Source: Sphingobacteriia bacterium (GTDB lineage Bacteria; Bacteroidota; Bacteroidia; Bacteroidales; 4484-276). Taken from it: a stretch of 32,316 nucleotides of DNA. The translations under genes and the position numbers were made by a program. Shown in pieces: positions 26,707 to 32,316 of this stretch. Positions within the stretch are counted from its first letter, which is position 1, and every line of letters begins with the position of its first letter. The DNA lies in contig RZYY01000020.1 in the NCBI GenBank assembly GCA_009930115.1, positions 1-32,316 of the forward strand, read 5' to 3'. The notes under the pieces were generated by a model, which saw only the letters and a program-made list of their open reading frames with translations, did not search any database and was not told the DNA's origin.

Positions 26707-26794
26707 CAACCCTTCAACTTTTAAACTTCTAAACCCTTCAACTTCTCAACCCTTCAACTTCTCAACCCTTCAACTTCCCAACCCTTCAACTTCT
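26707..26794. repeat. 16-bp tandem repeat (minisatellite)
   Basis: Five full copies of a 16-bp unit, consensus CAACCCTTCAACTTCT, occur at 26707-26722 and 26731-26794. The first and the remaining copies are separated by an 8-bp half unit (AAACTTCT). The last four copies are contiguous and differ at two positions only. A sixth partial copy starts at 26795. Each unit is itself two related 8-mers. On the minus strand the array is almost pure purine. It lies between gabD and trmD, in the upstream region of trmD. Copy number could vary by slippage. Confidence 0.9.
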
Positions 26795-26797
26795 CAA

Positions 26798-26824
26798 CCC
26801 TTCTCCCCATCTCCCCAAATCCCC
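26798..26824 (-). other. G-quadruplex-type motif just after gabD
   Basis: On the minus strand four G-tracts (4, 4, 4 and 3 Gs) are separated by three 4-base loops (ATTT, AGAT, AGAA). This fits the standard intramolecular quadruplex pattern. It begins 4 bases after the gabD stop codon on the coding strand, so it would form in the transcript or the non-template DNA. It could slow RNA polymerase or stabilise the mRNA end. Whether it folds is not known. Confidence 0.6.
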
Positions 26825-26827
26825 TCT

Positions 26828-28186
26828 CTACTTCGCCCAAATTGTCTTAATATTCACAAACTCTTTAATTCCATAATCAGACAACTCCCTGCCATAACCA
26901 GATTTTTTTATGCCCCCAAACGGCAAACGTGGATCAGATTTCACCATTCCATTTACAAAAACAGCCCCGGATTCAATCTCACGGGCGAAGGCAATCCCTT
27001 TTTCGGTGTTTTTTATCCACACACAGCCGCCCAATCCGAATTTACTGTTGTTGGCAACTCTGATGGCTTCCAGCTCATTATCAACCACGATAATTGCCAG
27101 CACCGGTCCGAATGTTTCTTCTTTAAAAACCGGCATTTGCTCGGTAACACAGGTAAGTATAGTTGGTTCAAAATAGAAACCTTCGCCGCTAATTTTATTC
27201 CCTCCCAATTCAACTTTCGCACCCATCTTCACTGACCGGTCAACCTGCTCTTTCAGATCGGCAACAAGATCAGGACGGGCTAAAGGACCGGAATCGGTAG
27301 CAGGATCAGTGGGGTCGCCGGTTTTCAGCGCTGCCATTTTTTGTTTGACCAGTTCGGTGAATTGATCAGCCACCTCTTTCACCACAATAAACCGTTTAGC
27401 CGCAATGCAGCTTTGCCCGGAGTTGATCATCCGGGCTGTAACTGCTGTTGATGCGCAAAGCTCAAGGTCAGCATCAGCCAGCACAATGAAAGGATCAGAA
27501 CCACCCAATTCGAGGACTGTCTTTTTCAGGTTTCTGCCTGCTTTTTCGGCAACCTTGCTGCCTGCAACCTCGCTGCCGGTGAGGGTTACTGCTTTGATTA
27601 CATCATGCTCAATCACCTTTTCAACAGATGAACCTGGAATCATTAATGTCCGGAAAATATTTTCAGGAAATCCGGCATCGCGAAACACCGATTCGATGGC
27701 CAGTGCGCAACCGGGAACGTTGGAAGCATGTTTCAAAACGCCTGCATTCCCGGCCATCAGTGCCGGGGCGGCAAACCGAAACACCTGCCAGAAAGGAAAA
27801 TTCCATGGCATCACTGCCAGGACTGTGCCGAGCGGTTCAAAAGCTACAAAACTTAAACCCGCATCAGTATCTGTAATTTCGTCAGCAAGGAATTCACCGG
27901 CTTTCTCAGCATAAAAATCACACACCCATGCTGATTTTTCAACCTCTGCTTCCGCTTCACGAATCACTTTTCCCATCTCTCCGGTAATCAATCGGGCATA
28001 GTCAGTTTTCTTCTGCCTTAACAAACGAGCTGCGTTTTTCATCAATGCTGAACGCAGGCTGAAACTACTCTTTTTCCAATGAAACTGAGCATTATCAACA
28101 TTTTGCAGAATCTTTTCCACTTCAAACATTGTATGCTCATTATATTCAGCAATCAATTTTCCGGTAGCAGGGTTAATACTTTTCAT
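26828..28186 (-). CDS. gabD: NAD(P)-dependent succinate-semialdehyde-type aldehyde dehydrogenase
   Basis: The enzyme oxidises an aldehyde, probably succinate semialdehyde, to the acid with NAD(P). The 452-residue length and the MKSINPATGKLIAEY start match the compact GabD/Sad-like family. Catalytic residues are present: Asn129 in MPWNFPFWQ, Glu226 in LELGGSDPF and Cys260 in NSGQSCIAAKR. The coenzyme loop TLTGSEVAGS is at 201-210, and LPFGGIKKSGYGREL lies near the C-terminus. The family includes other aldehyde dehydrogenases with similar motifs, so the substrate is probable, not certain. No gab operon partner (transaminase or permease) is nearby. The upstream gap of 221 bases has no clear -7 box on this strand. 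The G-run array and the tandem repeat follow its stop. Confidence 0.9.
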   Translation of the reverse strand: MKSINPATGKLIAEYNEHTMFEVEKILQNVDNAQFHWKKSSFSLRSALMKNAARLLRQKKTDYARLITGEMGKVIREAEAEVEKSAWVCDFYAEKAGEFLADEITDTDAGLSFVAFEPLGTVLAVMPWNFPFWQVFRFAAPALMAGNAGVLKHASNVPGCALAIESVFRDAGFPENIFRTLMIPGSSVEKVIEHDVIKAVTLTGSEVAGSKVAEKAGRNLKKTVLELGGSDPFIVLADADLELCASTAVTARMINSGQSCIAAKRFIVVKEVADQFTELVKQKMAALKTGDPTDPATDSGPLARPDLVADLKEQVDRSVKMGAKVELGGNKISGEGFYFEPTILTCVTEQMPVFKEETFGPVLAIIVVDNELEAIRVANNSKFGLGGCVWIKNTEKGIAFAREIESGAVFVNGMVKSDPRLPFGGIKKSGYGRELSDYGIKEFVNIKTIWAK

Positions 28187-28287
28187 CGTTGTAAGCTCTG
28201 ATGGTTATTTTAAGCAAGAAAACAACTTAAATCCGATTTTCAAGGATTTTTTTACTCCACCCTAAAGGGAGTAAATCGTTGAAAATC

Positions 28288-28333
28288 TTTGCTCCCGGAA
28301 TTTATCCCAAGACTTCGGGAGGGTTGGAGCAAA
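28288..28333. other. inverted repeat in the gabD / HAD divergent gap
   Basis: TTTGCTCC (28288-28295) and its complement GGAGCAAA (28326-28333) flank a C/G-rich centre that includes TCCC and GGGA arms (28305-28320). The element lies midway between two divergent genes and about 40 bases upstream of the HAD gene's -7 box. It could be an operator or the remains of a dispersed repeat. No function is assigned. Confidence 0.3.
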
Positions 28334-28374
28334 CAATGATTCTCAACAAATATAGTTTTCTTGCTGACACTATT

Positions 28375-28382
28375 TAACTTTG
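28375..28382 (+). promoter_or_regulatory. -7 promoter box of the HAD phosphatase gene
   Basis: TAACTTTG matches TAnnTTTG exactly and ends 25 bases before ATG 28408. A TTG at 28361-28363 is too close to serve as a standard -33 element. Confidence 0.5.
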
Positions 28383-28407
28383 CAAAATTAACACTTTATC
28401 CAATTAT

Positions 28408-29091
28408 ATGGCTTTTAACCTCCTGAACAATATTCGCGCAATCATCTGGGACTGGAACGGAACGCTGCTCGACGACCTGGAAGTGTGCATCAACGCGATG
28501 AACAGGATGCTGAAAAAACGCAATTACCCGTTGCTCACCGAAGCACGGTACAAAGAAATTTTTACTTTTCCGGTGCAGGATTATTATGTGGAAGCCGGAT
28601 TCGATTTTAGTCAAGAAAACTGGGATACAGTGGCCATGGAGTTTATCGCCAACTATAGGGAAAATGTTCACCGGTCGGTATTGCATGGTGAGGTCATCAA
28701 TATTTTGCAGGAGTTCAGGTCAATGGGAAAGCGGCAGTTTATCCTCTCGGCCATGCAGCAGGATTTTCTGATGGAAACCATTACCGCCAGGCTCGATCCC
28801 TTCATTTTCGAAGTGATCGCCGGCCTGAACGACCATTACGCAGCCACCAAAGTTGAAAACGCCCGGCTGCTCGTCCAGGAAATCGGTCTGCCAAAATCAC
28901 AAATCATCATGATCGGCGACACAATCCACGATTTTGAAGTGGCAGAGGAAGCCGGCATTGGCTGCATTCTGGTGTCTAACGGGCATCAGTCAATGGCAAG
29001 ACTCGAACAAACCGGTGCAACGGTCGTAGATAATTTGATTGATTTATTGACAAAACATCCCGACAAATTCCAAGGGATAGGACTGTTGTAA
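28408..29091 (+). CDS. HAD-superfamily phosphatase, phosphoglycolate-phosphatase-like
   Basis: The 227-residue cytoplasmic protein has the four HAD motifs. Motif I is DWNGTLLDD, with nucleophile Asp15. Asn17 stands where most phosphatases have Asp, a variant seen in a subgroup of PGP-like proteins. Motif II is FILSAM near residue 112, motif III is Lys in ATKVENA near 148, and motif IV is GDTIHDFEVA near 170. A helical cap lies between motifs I and II, as in subfamily I HADs. It would hydrolyse a small phosphate ester such as phosphoglycolate. The substrate is inferred from similarity only. The gene is single, with its own -7 box, and diverges from gabD. No terminator was found in the 132 bases that follow. 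Confidence 0.85.
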   Translation: MAFNLLNNIRAIIWDWNGTLLDDLEVCINAMNRMLKKRNYPLLTEARYKEIFTFPVQDYYVEAGFDFSQENWDTVAMEFIANYRENVHRSVLHGEVINILQEFRSMGKRQFILSAMQQDFLMETITARLDPFIFEVIAGLNDHYAATKVENARLLVQEIGLPKSQIIMIGDTIHDFEVAEEAGIGCILVSNGHQSMARLEQTGATVVDNLIDLLTKHPDKFQGIGLL

Positions 29092-29223
29092 AAGGAAAAA
29101 TCCAGAATAAAACCCGGAACAATCCCGAAGTAGCCGTACTATTAAAATGCAAATGCTAAAAGAAAGTTACCAACGGCCTAAATCATGCCAATTACCATGC
29201 ATAATACTCACTGCTAAAAGTCT

Positions 29224-31755
29224 TCATCGTGCTGCATTTCGAATCAGGATTTTACCATTAAAACTTTTCCCACCAGCATTAGCTGTGAAAAAATAGACTC
29301 CATCAGGTAAAACTGAAAGATCAACCATTAATGTTTCATTTATTGCCAACCTCTTGTTTAATTCATAAATGAAGCCGGAAACAGGATTGAAGATTTTCAG
29401 GTTGATCTGACCGTACACCTCCTCAAAATCCAGATACACCACTCCGTCCGAAGGCACTGGAAAGACCTTCAGCCTGGTTTTCTCCGGAATTTCTTCGTAT
29501 CCCAGGCAGTTATCCACCCCGATGTAGTCGTCAATAGTGAGAGTATCGAAGGTGATACCATTGGAAACGATCAGGGTAACGTCAAAATATCCGGGCTCAG
29601 GGTAAAATATAGTCGGATTGGCAAGGGAGGAGGTTTCAGGAACACCTCCTTCGAAAATCCATTCTCTGGAAACAATCATTCCTGCAGAAGAATCAGTAAA
29701 ATAAACGGAATCGCCACTACAGATATTCGGGTTAGCAGCAATGAACCATGCTGTAAGCGTCTCAGTGTAAACCATCACAACAGCTTCATAGCGGTAATGA
29801 TTGGGTTTGGTCACCACAACATCAATGTTATCAGGATAAAACTGCGGAGGTATAGTAATCTGCATCAATTCTCCGGTTCCGGTTGCAGTTGCAATCAATT
29901 CACCATTAACTGACAAGCCTATTAGCGATCCTTCATCAGCAGATATTTCAAAAACTGTATTCCCTCCCATGATTCCCGGGTTATGAGCAATGTTTAGTTC
30001 CTGAGGCATTTCTGAAAACAGAGAGGTAAAAACATCACCAAAATAGTGAAATACGTGGTAAGTCATCTCCTTTTGGGCAGGATTGACGGGGTAGGTACTA
30101 CTGTGAAGGTAATACTTACCAGCAGCATTGGCAATTGCAGGCCGCAAAGCAGCATCTTCGAAATATGTGGGGGTCTGTGGAATAAAATCAGGAAAAATAC
30201 AGTCCAGCACACCTAAAGCAAAAATATCGGAAACAAAATTGTAGGTTACTTCAGAAGCAGCCAGAACACCAATAGCGCCTGAAGGATTTCCGTTGAAGGA
30301 ATGATTCAGGAAATGTTCGGCCAGACAATCATCAACAGTATTGAATTTTCCGGTCAGGCTGCCAAACGAAAGCACCAAAACCGGATCAGCATTGGTCAGG
30401 CTATTGATATCCTGGGAAGAGAATGGCGGTTCAATCCAGCTCTGACCAGCCGATTGGCCTTTGTGCAGCAGCAGAAACGCCCCGCTGTTAATTCCATCTA
30501 TAAAATCAGAAGTGGTACCGGCCCAGTTGCAATTTACCTGACCCGGAGTTTCGGGTATATAACCCAGCCCGTTGGGGCCAAACAAGTTAATGAGCTCCAA
30601 AGCAAAAGGTGATTCCGACCAGACCTCAGGCAGCGGATCAGGAGCAACATTGATCCTGTTGGCCGATTTTGCCTGCACGACTTCGAAAAATCCTGCCAGC
30701 GGTTCGGTAACCAACTGACTGATTCCTGACGGTACAAACTGACATGAGGTAACCGGATGCTGATAAAAAGCAGGGTTTACGGATGGGTTTCTTTCGTAAC
30801 TAATTATTTTTGAAACGATATTTTCAAGTTCCACACCATTTTTTGCTGTAATCCTCGAAATGATGACATCCGGTAAACCATTTCCTGTAACATCGGCATA
30901 AACGTTATCGGAAACGCAGTAATTATCCCAGACCGGTGCTGCAACAGTGTTCATCGCCGTGCTACCATTATCTCCAAGCAGCAGCACACCGGCAGGCGGA
31001 ATCTCCCAGTTGTTGTAAGCATTGTCAATATATGCTTCAATCAGTGCAGGATTGTTTCCTCCAATATCACTCAGGGAAACGACTATGGTGAGAATTCCCT
31101 GCCTGGTCCTGAATTTTTGCAACGAATCGCCCCACTGCCTGAAAACAGGATCATCAGGAGAAATAATCAGGTATTCGGCACCTGTCTCCTTTTGCCCGGA
31201 TACAAATTTGCGTTCAAATGAAATTTGAGGTAATGAACAATAATTGATGATTTGCTGAGCCAAAACAGGATCAAACCAGCGACTGCGAAGACGGTTATTA
31301 CCAAAATTACCATTTCCGTCCTGAAACTCAATTTCAATTAATGCATCTGTAAAAGCTAACTCATCACCATGTAAAGGAGTTTTCAAAAAAGGATTAACTG
31401 ATAGTATGACAACCTGCAAACCCCGGATCACAGTCATTTCTGACAGCCGGAAAAACTGATCTGTTGAAAATTCATTTTCCAACAAAAGAACAGTACCGAA
31501 ATTAACCGCTTTTAGCTTTACTATGGCTCCATCAGGCACAGCAATCATTGTCTGCAAACCGTGTCGAGCTATTCGGGTAGTGTTTTTCAGTGAGAATCCG
31601 ATGACCAAATGATAAGAAGAATAACTGACAAGAGTGAAAATTTCTTTAACCGCGCCATCCTGATCAACACAGGGAACCGGAACGTTTTTAACAGCCTGAA
31701 CAGGGAAACTTACCTGCATAATAAGGCAAAAAAGAATAAGCAGTGTTTTTTTCAT
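29224..31755 (-). CDS. gingipain-family (C25) T9SS protein with Ser at the catalytic Cys position
   Basis: The 843-residue protein has a signal peptide (1 to about 21, MKKTLLILFCLIMQVSFPVQA) and a propeptide-like beta region. A peptidase C25 domain follows (about 190-560), then a PKD-type domain at about 668-748 (CSGDSVYFTDSS, WIFEGG). A T9SS sorting domain occupies about 762-843 (VFPVPSDGVVYLDF to GKILIRNAAR). The catalytic histidine appears as His431 in FLLLHKGQSAG. The nucleophile segment reads LSFGSLTGKFN, where C25 peptidases usually have CLTG. The residue is Ser466, 35 positions after the histidine (33 in gingipains). The codon AGC is one base from TGC. The protein may be an inactive homologue, a serine variant, or a binding protein. 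It follows another T9SS gene by 7 bases and is probably co-transcribed with it. Confidence 0.85.
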   Translation of the reverse strand: MKKTLLILFCLIMQVSFPVQAVKNVPVPCVDQDGAVKEIFTLVSYSSYHLVIGFSLKNTTRIARHGLQTMIAVPDGAIVKLKAVNFGTVLLLENEFSTDQFFRLSEMTVIRGLQVVILSVNPFLKTPLHGDELAFTDALIEIEFQDGNGNFGNNRLRSRWFDPVLAQQIINYCSLPQISFERKFVSGQKETGAEYLIISPDDPVFRQWGDSLQKFRTRQGILTIVVSLSDIGGNNPALIEAYIDNAYNNWEIPPAGVLLLGDNGSTAMNTVAAPVWDNYCVSDNVYADVTGNGLPDVIISRITAKNGVELENIVSKIISYERNPSVNPAFYQHPVTSCQFVPSGISQLVTEPLAGFFEVVQAKSANRINVAPDPLPEVWSESPFALELINLFGPNGLGYIPETPGQVNCNWAGTTSDFIDGINSGAFLLLHKGQSAGQSWIEPPFSSQDINSLTNADPVLVLSFGSLTGKFNTVDDCLAEHFLNHSFNGNPSGAIGVLAASEVTYNFVSDIFALGVLDCIFPDFIPQTPTYFEDAALRPAIANAAGKYYLHSSTYPVNPAQKEMTYHVFHYFGDVFTSLFSEMPQELNIAHNPGIMGGNTVFEISADEGSLIGLSVNGELIATATGTGELMQITIPPQFYPDNIDVVVTKPNHYRYEAVVMVYTETLTAWFIAANPNICSGDSVYFTDSSAGMIVSREWIFEGGVPETSSLANPTIFYPEPGYFDVTLIVSNGITFDTLTIDDYIGVDNCLGYEEIPEKTRLKVFPVPSDGVVYLDFEEVYGQINLKIFNPVSGFIYELNKRLAINETLMVDLSVLPDGVYFFTANAGGKSFNGKILIRNAAR

Positions 31756-31762
31756 GAGTGCT

Positions 31763-32316
31763 TTATTTTACGAAGAGTTTATCGAGCCATCTTTTCTCAA
31801 AAGATTCAATTTTTATAAAGTAGATACCTGCCGGCCAGGGAGATAAATCAATAACCGAAGGCAGATTTATTTTAGTGTTTAGTATTTCCAAACCAAAAGC
31901 ATTTATGATGTTGATTTTTGCCTCCATTCGGTTGCCCGAAATTGTAAACATACCCTCTGTCGGATTGGGAAAAATTTGAATATCCATTTTATCTGATTCA
32001 TCAACTGATATAATTATGTCGAGGAAAACAGGAACAATAAAATGCTGAATGTTCTGGGCATTTGTAGTAATGTCAATAGCAGCATAGTATGTACCTGCCC
32101 GTAAGCCGGCAGTATTAACAGTTAATGCAATGATTTCTGCAGTTTGTCCTGCTACCTGACCACTCGTGGGAGTAACGGTGAGCCATTCTTGAGTTTTCCC
32201 GGCGGACGATTCAGGCGCCGGAAGAATATAACTGATTTCAATAGCGAAATCCATTAAAGTACAAACGTGGCCGGTGTTGGTTATCTGGAACTGATCGGTA
32301 ATTATTTCTCCACCCA
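31763..32316 (-). CDS. T9SS cargo protein, C-terminal part (runs off the window)
   Basis: The reading frame stays open to the right edge, so the start lies outside. The visible 184 residues begin GGEIITDQFQITNTGHVCTL, part of an Ig-like beta-sandwich with TVTPTSGQVAGQTAEI and LRAGTYYAAIDI. Such repeats are common in Bacteroidota surface proteins. The last 80 residues form a T9SS sorting domain: IQIFPNPTEGMFTISG, INAFGLEIL, PWPAGIYFIKI and the basic end KRWLDKLFVK. An internal ATG at 32254 is not the start, because the same domain continues upstream without a stop. It lies 7 bases upstream of the C25-like gene. By analogy it may be another large secreted protease or adhesin, but the catalytic part is not visible. 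Confidence 0.8.
   Translation of the reverse strand, partial: GGEIITDQFQITNTGHVCTLMDFAIEISYILPAPESSAGKTQEWLTVTPTSGQVAGQTAEIIALTVNTAGLRAGTYYAAIDITTNAQNIQHFIVPVFLDIIISVDESDKMDIQIFPNPTEGMFTISGNRMEAKINIINAFGLEILNTKINLPSVIDLSPWPAGIYFIKIESFEKRWLDKLFVK

Noticed and set aside
26707-26794. CRISPR array
   Set aside because: The repeats are only 16 bp and mostly contiguous without unique spacers, and no cas gene is near. It is a minisatellite.
27405-27914. 169-residue open frame antisense to gabD
   Set aside because: It is the mirror of a well-conserved dehydrogenase; it has no domain, promoter or leader, and its composition (Ser/Ala/Pro-rich) is that of an antisense frame.
32252-32254. ATG as the true start of the last T9SS gene
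   Set aside because: The frame continues upstream to the window edge without a stop and encodes the same Ig-like domain, so this methionine is internal.

Overview
The window comes from a member of the Bacteroidota, most likely an anaerobic member of class Bacteroidia. Four things point there. Three proteins end in type IX secretion (T9SS) C-terminal sorting domains. Exact matches to the Bacteroidota -7 promoter element TAnnTTTG sit just upstream of seven gene starts. A Bacteroidota-type GlmU-like protein is present, and almost no gene has a Shine-Dalgarno sequence. DNA is AT-rich and gene-dense. No tRNA, rRNA, CRISPR array or intact insertion sequence was seen.

Left part (1-12.6 kb, mostly + strand): ribosomal protein L31 type B with its terminator, a GlmU-like sugar nucleotidyltransferase, Lon protease with a small membrane protein, a divergent Tudor/CarD-like protein, an OB-fold-like lipoprotein, a PepSY-associated membrane protein, a hydantoinase/dihydropyrimidinase of the HyuA (YgeZ) type, a PASTA-domain membrane protein overlapping a T9SS cargo protein, and an RluD-type pseudouridine synthase. 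A 152-bp block of nested inverted repeats (6156-6307) lies between the lipoprotein and the PepSY gene.

Centre (12.7-25 kb): the most interesting region is a five-gene minus-strand operon, transcribed ygfK -> 490-aa PLP enzyme -> threonine-synthase-like PLP enzyme -> fused [2Fe-2S]/molybdopterin xanthine-dehydrogenase-type hydroxylase -> ssnA. YgfK, SsnA, the fused Xdh and HyuA are the hallmark set of selenium-dependent molybdenum-hydroxylase purine/urate degradation known from E. coli and gut anaerobes. YgeX (2,3-diaminopropionate ammonia-lyase), YgeY and YgeW are not in the window. Two unrelated fold-type II PLP enzymes take their place in the operon, which makes it a candidate new version of the pathway. 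The Xdh has no FAD domain, and YgfK carries FAD-, NAD(P)- and Fe-S-binding motifs, so YgfK is a plausible electron partner. Divergent from the operon, across a 438-bp AT-rich gap, lie a fucose-isomerase-like protein and a small MoeB/ThiF-like E1 enzyme.

Right part (25-32.3 kb): a secreted hypothetical protein, TrmD, a 16-bp tandem repeat plus a G-quadruplex-type G-run array between trmD and a succinate-semialdehyde-type dehydrogenase gene, a HAD phosphatase, and a minus-strand pair of T9SS cargo genes. One of these is a gingipain-family (C25) protein whose expected catalytic cysteine appears to be serine. The other runs off the right edge of the window.
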